Of a DNA stretch of 21,903 nt, positions 1 through 7,375 are shown piece after piece. The notes beneath the pieces were generated by a model. That model saw only the letters and a program-made list of their open reading frames with translations. It searched no databases and was not told the DNA's origin. A program made the translations under genes and the position numbers. The first letter of the stretch is position 1, and each line of letters begins with the position of its first letter. Source of the stretch: Verrucomicrobiota bacterium (GTDB lineage: Bacteria; Verrucomicrobiota; Verrucomicrobiia; Limisphaerales; CAIQOK01); NCBI GenBank assembly GCA_025363535.1, contig JANYDP010000076.1, positions 1 through 21,903 of the forward strand, written 5' to 3'.

Positions 1-1
1 C

Positions 2-1000
2 GAAACTGTTCCCGTCCCGCGCATCGGTGTCGGCGACCTGCTGGTCCAGGTCGCCGCCTGTGGCGTGTGTCCCACGGACATCAAAAAAATCCACCACGGC
101 ACCGTGCCGCCGCCGCGGATTTTCGGCCATGAAACCGCCGGCACCATTGTCCGCGTTGGCGCGAGTGTGCGCGGCTTCAAGGTCGGTGAGCGCGTCGCGT
201 TGCACCATCACGTCCCCTGCCTCGCTTGTCACGCCTGTCGGCATCGCGCCTTTGCGCAATGCGACCAATACAAGCGCACCGGCATCACGGCGGGCTTTGC
301 ACCGGCGGGCGGCGGTTTCGCCGACTACGTGCGCGTCCTGCCGTTCGTGCTGCCGGGCGTGGTGAAAATCCCGGCGAAAAATTCCTTTGAAGAAGGCGCG
401 ATGCTGGAACCCGTCAACACCGTTCTCAAAGCGGTCAAACGCCTGTCGTTGCTGCCCGGGGACAACGTCCTCGTCGCGGGCCAGGGGCCGATCGGACTCA
501 TGTTCACGCGCCTGCTGCAGTTGCGGGGAATGAATGTGCTCGCCACCGACCTGATGGCCTCGCGATTAAAACTCGCCAAAAACTTCGGCGCGAAATGGAC
601 AAGGTTGGCGCAAAGTCCAAAGCCCGAAGCCCGAAGTTTTCCCGAACTTGATGCAGCCATCATTGCGGTGCCGTCCGATGCCGCACTGGCGGAGGCAATG
701 CAGTTCATTCGCGGCGCAGGCCAGGTGCTGTTGTTCGCCCACACCAAGCGTGGCGCACTCACCCAGCTGGATCTCGCCTCCATTTGCGTGGACGAAAAAG
801 ATTTGCTCGGCAGTTACTCCGCCGATTTCACCTTGCAACGTGAAGTCGCGCGCCTGGTTTTTTCGCGCCAGCTCGATGTCCGCCCGCTCATCACGCATCG
901 GTATCCACTGGCCGAAACCGCCGCCGCCGTCCAGCTCGCGTCGCATCCCACGCCGGACTCGCTCAAGGTTCTGGTCAGCCACACCTTGGGCGCGGCTTGA
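2..1000 (+). CDS. Zinc-dependent MDR-family alcohol/polyol dehydrogenase, 5' partial
   Basis: The frame is open from the left edge, so the N terminus is missing; a GTG at 65 is internal. The product is a medium-chain dehydrogenase that would oxidise an alcohol or polyol with NAD(P). Visible features: CGVCPTD with the catalytic zinc cysteine, GHE with the second zinc ligand region, a CxxCxxC...C structural-zinc lobe (CLACHACRHRAFAQC), a conserved Glu in MLEPVNT, and a Rossmann dinucleotide motif GQGPIG followed by an acidic residue (ATD). It most resembles the threonine/sorbitol dehydrogenase branch, but the substrate cannot be read from sequence. A run of 7-bp tandem units at 612-639 adds the unusual peptide QSPKPEARSF just after the Rossmann fold's second strand. 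It precedes the NAD(P)H-hydrate repair gene by 30 bp on the same strand. Confidence 0.88.
   Translation, partial: ETVPVPRIGVGDLLVQVAACGVCPTDIKKIHHGTVPPPRIFGHETAGTIVRVGASVRGFKVGERVALHHHVPCLACHACRHRAFAQCDQYKRTGITAGFAPAGGGFADYVRVLPFVLPGVVKIPAKNSFEEGAMLEPVNTVLKAVKRLSLLPGDNVLVAGQGPIGLMFTRLLQLRGMNVLATDLMASRLKLAKNFGAKWTRLAQSPKPEARSFPELDAAIIAVPSDAALAEAMQFIRGAGQVLLFAHTKRGALTQLDLASICVDEKDLLGSYSADFTLQREVARLVFSRQLDVRPLITHRYPLAETAAAVQLASHPTPDSLKVLVSHTLGAA
612..639 (+). repeat. Heptad tandem repeat, (A/G)AAGYCC family, inside the dehydrogenase gene
   Basis: Four consecutive 7-bp units can be read: AAAGTCC, AAAGCCC, GAAGCCC, GAAGTTT. The stretch is in frame and adds proline- and charge-rich residues at a loop position of the dehydrogenase. 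The units are seen directly. That this is a mobile or expanding dispersed repeat is inferred from the other heptad clusters in the window. Confidence 0.55.
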
Positions 1001-1030
1001 CGTGGCCCCGGACTTTGCCAATCTCCCGCC

Positions 1031-2437
1031 ATGCCGTTGCCAGTCATCAGCATGGCGCAGATGCGCGAATGGGAAAACGCCAGTTGGGCGCAAGGCCGCC
1101 AGGAGGCTGATGTCATCCGACGCGTGGGCCGGGCCATTGTTGAAACTGCGCGCCGGCTCACCCAGCCCACCGAATTGATCCTCATCCTTGCCGGACGCGG
1201 CCACAACGGCGCGGACGCCCGCATCACGCTGGAACTTTTCGACGACCGCCGCCTGGATACGCTGGACGTGAAAGATCCCACGGCGGATTTTGCGGAGCTG
1301 GAATCGTTGCTCGCCGCCCGACCGGTGCTGATCATTGACGGTCTCTTCGGCATCGGCCTGAACCGCCCGCTCGACGCCGCATGGCAGAAATTCATCGGCG
1401 CGATCAACGCCGCCAAAATCCCCGTGCTGTCCGTGGATGTCCCGTCCGGCCTGGACGCGGACACCGGCGAACCGCAGGGTGCCGCGATTCAAGCCGCCGT
1501 CACGCTCACCGTCGGCGCGCCCAAAATGGGCCTGTTGAAAATGGCCGCGTGGCCATTCGTCGGACGGCTTGAAGCCGCCCCGGGAGTCGGACTGATCCAG
1601 TATCCCCACACGGGCGAACTCAACTGGACATTGGCGGAGGATTTCGCGGGGCTGCCGCCAGCGCGACCCGTGGCCGGACACAAGGGGACTTTCGGGCACG
1701 TCGGCATTATTGCCGGCAGCCTGGGCTACCACGGCGCGGCGGTGCTCGCGGCGCGCGGCGCACAGCGGGCGCAACCGGGTCTCGTCACGGTGCTCACACA
1801 GGAGATGGTTTACATTCCGGTCGCTGCCCAATTACAGGCGGCGATGGTGCGACCGTGGAATTCCCACGCCAGCCTTGACGAATTCTCCGCCTTGCTCATC
1901 GGCCCCGGACTGGCCGCGCCGGACTTGGCCGGCGATTTAAAACAACTCACGCGCGAACTCTGGAAAAATTCTCCGCTGCCCATCGTCGTGGACGCCAGCG
2001 CGCTGGACTGGCTGATGCCTGAAGCTTTCGCACCGAACACCCTCCGAGTTCTCACCCCGCACCCGGGCGAGGCCGCACGACTGCTGAAAACTTCCACCAC
2101 TCAAGTGCAGTCGGATCGTCCGGCGGCTGTGCGCGAACTTTCCAAAATGTTCGGCGGTTGTTTTATCGTCTTGAAAGGCCATCAAACATTGGTTGGCCGC
2201 AGCACCGGCGACATTTTTGCAAACTCCTCCGGCAACCCCCGCCTCGCCCAGGGCGGCGCGGGCGATGTGTTGGCGGGTCTGCTCGCCGGACTGCTCGCGC
2301 AACCCGCGTGGCAGACGGATGCGCTCCAGACGATCCGCTACGCCGTCTGGCGGCACGGCGCGGCGGCGGATGCGTTGACGGCAACGCGGCCGCATTGGGT
2401 GATTGAAGATTTGATTGAGGCCCTCGGAGCGCGGTAG
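1031..2437 (+). CDS. nnr: Bifunctional NAD(P)H-hydrate epimerase / ADP- or ATP-dependent NAD(P)H-hydrate dehydratase
   Basis: 468 aa, the usual size for the fused YjeF_N plus carbohydrate-kinase-like repair enzyme, which restores damaged (hydrated) NADH and NADPH in the cytoplasm. The N-terminal epimerase domain (about 1-215) holds GRGHNGADA at 55-63 and DVPSGLDADTG at 136-146. The C-terminal dehydratase domain (about 220-468) holds GHKGTFGHVGIIAGS, the nucleotide-site PHPGEA, and NPRLAQGGAGDVLAG with the catalytic Asp near 412. The first motif departs from the common GxGNNGGDG (His for the first Asn, Ala for Gly, Ala for the last Gly), so the epimerase half may be weakened. The start is the first ATG after the preceding gene; no Shine-Dalgarno site is visible. 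Confidence 0.93.
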   Translation: MPLPVISMAQMREWENASWAQGRQEADVIRRVGRAIVETARRLTQPTELILILAGRGHNGADARITLELFDDRRLDTLDVKDPTADFAELESLLAARPVLIIDGLFGIGLNRPLDAAWQKFIGAINAAKIPVLSVDVPSGLDADTGEPQGAAIQAAVTLTVGAPKMGLLKMAAWPFVGRLEAAPGVGLIQYPHTGELNWTLAEDFAGLPPARPVAGHKGTFGHVGIIAGSLGYHGAAVLAARGAQRAQPGLVTVLTQEMVYIPVAAQLQAAMVRPWNSHASLDEFSALLIGPGLAAPDLAGDLKQLTRELWKNSPLPIVVDASALDWLMPEAFAPNTLRVLTPHPGEAARLLKTSTTQVQSDRPAAVRELSKMFGGCFIVLKGHQTLVGRSTGDIFANSSGNPRLAQGGAGDVLAGLLAGLLAQPAWQTDALQTIRYAVWRHGAAADALTATRPHWVIEDLIEALGAR

Positions 2438-2557
2438 CCAGATGCATTTGAACCAACTGTTACAGGCAAGGCCACCCGAGGTTTTTAATTTCTGATTCAG
2501 CCGGGTTGTGTAAATTTCCTTCCTTTGCCGGAAGCCATCTGCTAAAGAAATCGCACC

Positions 2558-3550
2558 GTGCGAAAAATCACTTTCATTTGCCTGACCGTCCTGCTCTGCG
2601 GACTGGGCGTCCATGCGGAAACTTTTCAACTGCTGGACGGCAAAACCGTCACCGGCGAAGTCCTCCTCGGCTCGGCCACCGACAACGGGTTGCAGTTCCG
2701 GATTGACGACAACCAACACGAACTTGTGCCGTGGTCGAACTTCACACAGGACGATCTGAAAAAATTCCAGCAAAACTCCAAGTACCCCAAGCTTGCCGCG
2801 CTGGTGGAACCGTTCATCGAAGTGTCCCAGGAGGAAAAACTCAAAAAAACCGAGGTGAAAATCAATCCCGTGCCGCGCCTGGAACGGCCGGAAGCGCGTT
2901 CGCTGGTGGGCGCGCTGTTCTCCTCCGGACTGGGACTCACCCTTTTGCTGCTGCTCTACGCGGCCAATCTTTATGCGGGTTACGAGGTGGCGCTGTTCCG
3001 GGCGCGGCCGCCGGCGGTGGTCTGCGGCGTGGCGGCCGTACTACCGGTGGTTGGACCGATCATTTTCCTGTCGCTGCCGACGGTGATGGATCCAACGCGG
3101 GCCGAAGCCGCGGCGGTGGAAGCGGAAGGCGCGCCGGCGGAGACCGGGGCGTCGGACAGTTCGCCGCTGGCCTCCGAGCCTTCCGCGACGCATCATGAAC
3201 CGGCCGCGCCCGGCGGCCTGCACATCAGCCACGCCAGCCGCACGGAAGCCGCACCCGCTGGCGGCGCGCTGCCGGCCGCGCAGATTTTCCAGCGGGGCGC
3301 GTTCACCTTCAACCGGCGGTTTTTGGAAACCAAGTTCGCCGGCTTCTTTGGCGTCGTCCGCCGGGATGCCGAGAAGGACATGATCCTCGTCATCAAAGCC
3401 GCGCGCGGCGAATATCACGGCACGCGCATCTCGCGCATCTCGGCCAACGACCTCCACCTGCAAGTCGTCAAAGGCTCGGCCAGCGAGGAAGTCCTGATCC
3501 CGTTCACTGAAATCAAAGAAATCCAGGTCAAACACAAGGACGCTCCATGA
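2558..3550 (+). CDS. Secreted/membrane-anchored protein of unknown function with Sm-like ends
   Basis: 330 aa from a GTG start, chosen because it gives a clean signal peptide ending at VHA|ET. Residues 21-90 start with a DGKTVTGEV strand pair and VPWSNFTQDDL, like small beta-barrel (SH3/Sm-like) modules that sense or bind ligands. Two hydrophobic segments follow (about 115-145 and 150-175). Next comes an Ala/Pro/Glu-rich linker, then a C-terminal domain (about 245-330) with GTRISRISANDLHLQVV and EVLIPFTEIKEIQVK, again Sm-barrel-like. I do not recognise a named family. A TGCTAAAGA sequence at 2540-2548, resembling an extended -10, lies only 9 nt before the GTG, so the mRNA may have almost no leader. 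The stop overlaps the adenylate kinase start (ATGA), implying translational coupling. Confidence 0.72.
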   Translation: MRKITFICLTVLLCGLGVHAETFQLLDGKTVTGEVLLGSATDNGLQFRIDDNQHELVPWSNFTQDDLKKFQQNSKYPKLAALVEPFIEVSQEEKLKKTEVKINPVPRLERPEARSLVGALFSSGLGLTLLLLLYAANLYAGYEVALFRARPPAVVCGVAAVLPVVGPIIFLSLPTVMDPTRAEAAAVEAEGAPAETGASDSSPLASEPSATHHEPAAPGGLHISHASRTEAAPAGGALPAAQIFQRGAFTFNRRFLETKFAGFFGVVRRDAEKDMILVIKAARGEYHGTRISRISANDLHLQVVKGSASEEVLIPFTEIKEIQVKHKDAP

Positions 3551-4128
3551 AATACCGCACCATTCTCCTCTTCGGCGCACCTGGTTGCGGCAAAGGCACG
3601 CAGGGAAAAATCCTTGGTAGCATCCCCCATTTCTATCACTGCGCCTGCGGTGACGTGTTTCGGAACCTCACCATTGACAGCAAAATCGGCCAGGTCTTCA
3701 TCAAGCATTCCAGCCGGGGCGAACTCGTGCCGGATCGGACGACGATTGATCTCTGGCGGCAGTCCATCGAATCCAACACCCGCATCGGACGGTTTCATCC
3801 CGACCAGGATACGCTCGTGCTCGACGGTATTCCGCGCACCGTTCACCAAGCGGAGATGTTGAAGACGACGCTGGAGGTGGTCGGCATTTTTTATCTGCGC
3901 ACGACGGATCAGAACAATCTCATCAAGCGGCTCCAGCGGCGCGCCCTGAAGGAAAACCGGCTCGACGATGCGAACCTCGAAATCATCCGCACGCGCCTGC
4001 TGACTTACGAAAAGGAAACCAAGCCCGTGCTGCAATACTACGGCCGCAAGCTGGTCCACCACATTGACGCCGACCAGTCGCCGGTCAAAGTGCTGTCGGA
4101 TATTTTACGGCATACGCTGAAGGCTTGA
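3547..4128 (+). CDS. adk: Adenylate kinase, short form
   Basis: 193 aa. It would interconvert ATP + AMP and 2 ADP in the cytoplasm. The P-loop GAPGCGKGT is at 10-18. The AMP-site motif GDVFRNL replaces the common GDMLR, and DGIPRTVHQAE replaces DGFPRTxxQAE. NRLDDANLEIIRTRLLTYEKET matches the Arg-rich C-terminal helix region. There is no long zinc or non-zinc LID insertion, as in short adenylate/UMP-CMP kinases. The changed motifs leave open that this is a specialised paralogue rather than the housekeeping enzyme. The ATG overlaps the stop of the upstream membrane protein by four bases, so the two are probably translated together. Confidence 0.85.
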   Translation: MKYRTILLFGAPGCGKGTQGKILGSIPHFYHCACGDVFRNLTIDSKIGQVFIKHSSRGELVPDRTTIDLWRQSIESNTRIGRFHPDQDTLVLDGIPRTVHQAEMLKTTLEVVGIFYLRTTDQNNLIKRLQRRALKENRLDDANLEIIRTRLLTYEKETKPVLQYYGRKLVHHIDADQSPVKVLSDILRHTLKA

Positions 4129-4130
4129 TG

Positions 4131-4167
4131 GTGAAACGTGATTCACGCCGCACGCCGCACGTTTCAC
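4131..4167. repeat. Heptad repeat, ACGYNTC family, copy A: hairpin between adk and fmt
   Basis: GTGAAACGTG at 4131-4140 is a perfect inverted copy of CACGTTTCAC at 4158-4167, with a 17-bp loop. The loop and right arm read as 7-bp units ACGCCGC, ACGCCGC, ACGTTTC. The element starts two bases after the adk stop and ends one base before the fmt ATG, filling the whole intergenic gap. A transcript could fold it into a hairpin that covers the fmt start region. Confidence 0.75.
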
Positions 4168-4168
4168 A

Positions 4169-5110
4169 ATGACCCGAATCATTTTCATGGGCACGCCGGA
4201 ACTGGCGGGGGCCAGCTTGACGGCGTTGTTGCGCGGGCCGGAATTTCAAATCGTCGCCGTCGTCACCCAGCCCGACCAGCCCAAGGGACGCGGCCTCAAA
4301 CTCCAGCCTGCGCCGGTCAAGGAAATCGCCCTCCGCGAAAATCTCCCCGTGCTGCAACCTGACCGCGCCCGCGACGAACAATTCCTCCAGCAACTCCGCG
4401 AGCTGCAACCCGAATTGATCGCCGTCGCCGCGTACGGACAGATCTTGCCGGCGAGCATTTTGGATCTGCCGCGCTTCGGCTGCCTGAACGTCCACACCTC
4501 GCTGCTCCCGAAATATCGCGGTGCCTCGCCGATCCAGCGCGCGGTGTTGAATGGTGATTCCGAATCCGGCGTGACGATCATGAAAATGGACGCTGGCATG
4601 GACACCGGCGACATTCTCACGCAGGAAAAAACTCCGATCCGGCCGGAAGACAATGCGCAGACGCTCCACGACCGGCTCGCCCAGATCGGCGCGGCGCTGC
4701 TGGTGAAAACCATTCCCGCTTACGTGGCCGGAAAAATTCAACCACGCCCGCAACCGACAGAAGGCGTCAGCCACGCGGCGAAAATCAAAAAGAGCGACGG
4801 ACAGATTGATTGGACGCAGCCCGCCGTGGCGGTGTGGAACCGAGTGCGCGGCCTGACGCCGTGGCCGGGAGCGTTCACCTTCCTGCCCGGCCAGCCGAAG
4901 CCGACGCTGTTGAAAATCTGGCAGGCCGACGTTACACCGGCGGCGGGACCGCCCGGAGAGGTTTTGCGCGCAGACAAAAGTGGCGTCGTCGTCGGTTGCG
5001 GCAGCGGGTCGTTGCGCGTTTTGATGTTGCAACGCGAAGGCGGTCGGCAGATGACGGCGCAGGAATTTCTCGCGGGGAATCCACTGCAAGTCAGGCAAAA
5101 ACTCGGCTGA
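4169..5110 (+). CDS. fmt: Methionyl-tRNA formyltransferase
   Basis: 313 aa, normal length. It formylates Met on initiator tRNA using 10-formyl-tetrahydrofolate. The N-terminal formyltransferase fold starts MTRIIFMGTPELAGAS. The catalytic and folate region NVHTSLLPKYRGASPIQRA is intact and followed by MDAGMDTGDIL. The C-terminal tRNA-binding domain contains IDWTQPAVAVWNRVRGLTPWPGA. Start: the ATG lies one base after a repeat hairpin and has no Shine-Dalgarno site. The gene ends two bases from the convergent BtpA-family gene. Confidence 0.96.
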   Translation: MTRIIFMGTPELAGASLTALLRGPEFQIVAVVTQPDQPKGRGLKLQPAPVKEIALRENLPVLQPDRARDEQFLQQLRELQPELIAVAAYGQILPASILDLPRFGCLNVHTSLLPKYRGASPIQRAVLNGDSESGVTIMKMDAGMDTGDILTQEKTPIRPEDNAQTLHDRLAQIGAALLVKTIPAYVAGKIQPRPQPTEGVSHAAKIKKSDGQIDWTQPAVAVWNRVRGLTPWPGAFTFLPGQPKPTLLKIWQADVTPAAGPPGEVLRADKSGVVVGCGSGSLRVLMLQREGGRQMTAQEFLAGNPLQVRQKLG

Positions 5111-5124
5111 TTTCAGCCACCGAG
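5102..5124. terminator. Possible short hairpin between convergent fmt and BtpA-family genes
   Basis: GGCTGA and TCAGCC (within 5105-5118) can pair around a two-base loop, with CTC and GAG outside. The hairpin spans both stop codons. There is no T tract on either strand, so an intrinsic terminator is only a possibility. Confidence 0.25.
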
Positions 5125-5922
5125 CTTCCGGTGCGCCGCCATGAATTTTTCGACGCGCTCCGGCTCAACTGCCCGCGACCAGTCGCCGCCCTCTTTGAAG
5201 TCCGAGCCGATGATGAAGCCGTCGGCCACACGATAAAACTTCGCGAGATTTTTCGTCGTCACGCCCGACCCGAGATAAACCGGAATCCCGCAATGCTTTT
5301 TTGCGTCGGTCACATCCGACAACTGCGGCGCATCACCGGTCACGCTGCCGGTGACGATCACCGCGTCGCCGCGCAGGAACTCCACCGCGTGCGCCGTTTC
5401 GCCGATGCCGATATCCGCCGTGATGGCGTGCGAACTGTGTTTCTTTTTAATGTCCGCCCAAACCTGGACGCGCTCCGCGCCGATGCGCCGACGGTAGCGC
5501 AGCAGTTCCGCAGCGGAGGATTGAATCAAGCCCTCGTCCGCGACGTGCGCGAACGCGAAACCTTCCGCGCGAATGAAATCCAAACCAGCCGCGTGCGCCA
5601 CCGCCATCGCCTCCACATTCGCGCCCGCGAGAATTTGAATCCCACACGGAAGCTTGCCCGTCTCCTGCACGCGCCGCGCAATGATGGCCATCGCCGCGAC
5701 GATCTCCGGGCCAACACCGCCGCGCAGATACGGCGTGTCGTGCATGTTTTCCAGCATCAGACCGTGGACGCCGGCGACACGGTAAATTTCTACTTCCGCG
5801 ACGGTGCGGGCTTCGATGGCCTTCAAACTCATGCGGCTCGCGGGTGTGCCAGGCAACGCGTCGAGATGGATCATCGCGATGACCGGTTTGGCGGTGGTGA
5901 AGAGCGGATTCATGCTGGGCAT
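5113..5922 (-). CDS. BtpA/SgcQ-family TIM-barrel protein
   Basis: 269 aa. Family hallmarks are IAMIHLDALPGTP near the N terminus, GLMLENMHDTPY, GIQILAGANVEAMAVA, DFIRAEGF, VWADIKKKHSS and VYLGSGVTTKNL near the C terminus. BtpA is known from cyanobacteria, where it stabilises photosystem I. SgcQ-type relatives occur widely in non-phototrophs and the biochemical role is not settled, so photosystem work should not be assumed here. Two in-frame starts are possible, ATG at 5922 and at 5913. A -10-like TAAGAT lies at 5934-5929, just upstream, without a good -35. The gene follows the YkgJ-type gene on the same strand, with a heptad hairpin between them. Confidence 0.88.
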   Translation of the reverse strand: MPSMNPLFTTAKPVIAMIHLDALPGTPASRMSLKAIEARTVAEVEIYRVAGVHGLMLENMHDTPYLRGGVGPEIVAAMAIIARRVQETGKLPCGIQILAGANVEAMAVAHAAGLDFIRAEGFAFAHVADEGLIQSSAAELLRYRRRIGAERVQVWADIKKKHSSHAITADIGIGETAHAVEFLRGDAVIVTGSVTGDAPQLSDVTDAKKHCGIPVYLGSGVTTKNLAKFYRVADGFIIGSDFKEGGDWSRAVEPERVEKFMAAHRKLGG

Positions 5923-5972
5923 GGGAAAATCTTACCGGGATATTTTTTCTGACGCGAGCGGGTTGTTGCTGT

Positions 5973-6020
5973 AAAACGTGAAACGTGATGCGTGAATTCA
6001 CGTTTCACGCATCACGTCTC
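5973..6020. repeat. Heptad repeat, ACGYNTC family, copy B: long palindrome
   Basis: Left to right the units are AAAACGT, GAAACGT, GATGCGT, then the 6-bp centre GAATTC, then ACGTTTC, ACGCATC, ACGTCTC. Fourteen bases at 5983-5996 pair perfectly with 6004-6017 around a 7-base loop. The element lies between two minus-strand genes and contains the last codons and TGA stop (6000-5998) of the upstream YkgJ-type gene. It could form a stable hairpin in DNA or in either transcript. Confidence 0.8.
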
Positions 6021-6381
6021 GCCCAGTCGCCTTCGCCACGAGCCGTTGATACTCCTCCTCACCCACCAGTTGCGGAATTGCACGGCAGGTTTTTTCAAAG
6101 CCGGGAAAATTCCAGAGGTTCGGAAAATCGCGGCACTGCTGGGGCTTCACCGGCTGCACCGAACAATCGTCGCCGACGAGGAAAATGCATTCGCCATTGG
6201 GACGCTCAAGCAGGCTCAACCCCTGCCGATCCGCAGTCAACCGGGTGAACTGCCCGATAAAATCCCCCACGCCCAACTGTTTGAACGCCGCGAGCCGCGT
6301 AATCTCGGCATCGGTGAGGCGCACCTGCCCCGGCCAGCGGCAGCAGGCCGTGCAACGTTGACATTCATGAAAAATCGGCAC
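5998..6381 (-). CDS. YkgJ-type CxxCxxCC metal/Fe-S cluster-binding protein
   Basis: About 127 aa from GTG 6381. The signature ECQRCTACC near the N terminus (CxxCxxCC) plus the later CIFLVGDDCSVQPVKPQQCRDFP are typical of the family annotated as zinc/iron-chelating or putative Fe-S cluster protein; the exact role is unknown. The frame stays open to an ATG at 6483, but those 34 extra residues look unlike the family and overlap the divergent promoter. A TTGGCC-N17-TATTCT promoter-like pair (6415-6387) also lies just before the GTG. The last residues (roughly DVMRET) and the stop are encoded by heptad repeat copy B, so the natural C terminus may have been replaced or extended. Confidence 0.82.
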   Translation of the reverse strand: MPIFHECQRCTACCRWPGQVRLTDAEITRLAAFKQLGVGDFIGQFTRLTADRQGLSLLERPNGECIFLVGDDCSVQPVKPQQCRDFPNLWNFPGFEKTCRAIPQLVGEEEYQRLVAKATGRDVMRET

Positions 6382-6386
6382 ACCGC

Positions 6387-6415
6387 AGAATAACCGGGCC
6401 GGGCCGGCAGGCCAA
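6387..6415 (-). promoter_or_regulatory. Putative sigma70-type promoter for the YkgJ-type gene
   Basis: On the minus strand, TTGGCC (6415-6410) and TATTCT (6392-6387) are 17 bp apart. The predicted start point falls almost on the GTG at 6381, so the message would be leaderless. The match is moderate and GC-rich sequence gives chance hits. Confidence 0.3.
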
Positions 6416-6461
6416 GCGCGCATCCACGGCTCAAAAAAAATCCGGCCACCGAATTGCGCCC

Positions 6462-6490
6462 TTGTTTTCAACCGGCACGTCAACTATCTA
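6462..6490 (+). promoter_or_regulatory. Putative promoter of the glycosyltransferase gene
   Basis: TTGTTT (6462-6467) and TATCTA (6485-6490) are separated by 17 bp in an AT-richer patch. The predicted start is about 12 bases before the ATG at 6509. Both hexamers are imperfect. Confidence 0.35.
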
Positions 6491-6508
6491 TTTGCGGCCT
6501 TTCATTGC

Positions 6509-7240
6509 ATGAATAAGACACTTGTCGTTGTGCCGACCTACAACGAGCGGGAGAATCTCCGCCCGCTCGCGCAACGGCTATTGAACCTGCCCGTGCCGGT
6601 GGATCTGCTCGTTGTGGACGACAACTCCCCCGACGGCACCGGCCAGATCGCCGACGAACTTGCGGCCAAGCATCCGAACATCCACGTCTTGCATCGCACG
6701 GTCAAAGACGGCCTGGGCCGCGCCTACATCGCCGGCTTTCAATGGGCGTTGGCCCGCGATTACGAATTTGTCTTTGAACTCGACGGCGATTTTTCGCACA
6801 ACCCGGACGACATCCCCGCCTTTCTCAAGGCTGCGGAAAATGCCGACCTCGTGCTTGGCTCGCGCTACTCCAACGGCATCCGCGTCGTGAACTGGCCGAT
6901 GAAACGGCTGATGTTGAGCCGGGGCGCGGGCTATTACGTGCGCGGCATCACCGGCATGCCGTTCACCGATCCGACCGGCGGCTACAAATGTTTCCGCCGC
7001 CGTGCGCTCCAGGCGCTGGATCTCGACGCCGTCCACTCGAACGGCTACAGCTTTCAGATCGAACTCACGCACAAACTCTGGCGTCAGGGAATGAAAGTCG
7101 TCGAGGTGCCCATCATCTTCACCGACCGCGAATTCGGCCAGTCCAAGATGTCCGGCAACATTGTGCGCGAAGCCCTGTGGATGGTCTGGCGGCTGTGGTT
7201 TCAAAACGGCCTGCGCCGCCGGCCGCGCGTCCCCAGGTAG
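6509..7240 (+). CDS. Polyprenol (dolichol)-phosphate sugar transferase, GT2 family
   Basis: 243 aa, a soluble single-domain GT2 enzyme of the DPM1 type. It would move mannose or a related sugar from a nucleotide donor to polyprenyl phosphate at the inner face of the membrane, for later use in glycan or protein glycosylation. Visible motifs: VVPTYNERENL at the N terminus, VVDDNSPDGT, the metal-binding ELDGDFSHNP, the acceptor-side GSRYSNG, DPTGGYKCFRR, and FTDREFGQSKMSGNI. There is no C-terminal membrane extension of the GtrA type. The sugar cannot be told from sequence. The ATG at 6509 gives the usual family N terminus. Confidence 0.93.
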   Translation: MNKTLVVVPTYNERENLRPLAQRLLNLPVPVDLLVVDDNSPDGTGQIADELAAKHPNIHVLHRTVKDGLGRAYIAGFQWALARDYEFVFELDGDFSHNPDDIPAFLKAAENADLVLGSRYSNGIRVVNWPMKRLMLSRGAGYYVRGITGMPFTDPTGGYKCFRRRALQALDLDAVHSNGYSFQIELTHKLWRQGMKVVEVPIIFTDREFGQSKMSGNIVREALWMVWRLWFQNGLRRRPRVPR

Positions 7241-7301
7241 CTGAACAGTCGCGCGACACCGGTTGGCTTCTTTTCCGAGTTGGCCGACCGCCAAAAAAGC
7301 A

Positions 7302-7329
7302 TTGAGGCGGGGAGGAAGTTTGCTAGAGT
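7302..7329 (+). promoter_or_regulatory. Putative promoter of the LuxE-LuxC genes
   Basis: TTGAGG (7302-7307) and TAGAGT (7324-7329) are 16 bp apart, with TTTGC just ahead of the -10. The predicted start is near 7336, about 40 bases before the ATG at 7376. The same TAGAGT -10 is found before the small membrane protein at 10907. Confidence 0.5.
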
Positions 7330-7375
7330 GCCCGCCAGGCTGTCGCGGAAAACCAGCCTGTAAACAAACACCGCC

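Noticed and set aside
566..1831. 421-codon open frame on the minus strand across the dehydrogenase and Nnr genes
   Set aside because: It overlaps two well-supported genes and its residues (Arg/Gly/Asp/Gln-rich) show no fold. It is a product of GC-rich codon use.
4085..5098. 337-codon minus-strand frame opposite fmt
   Set aside because: It is an antisense shadow of a clear fmt gene with no recognisable domain.
7255..7292. Hairpin CGGTTGGC / GCCGACCG after the glycosyltransferase gene as a terminator
   Set aside because: The arms pair with one G-U, but the loop is long and an A tract, not a T tract, follows on the plus strand.
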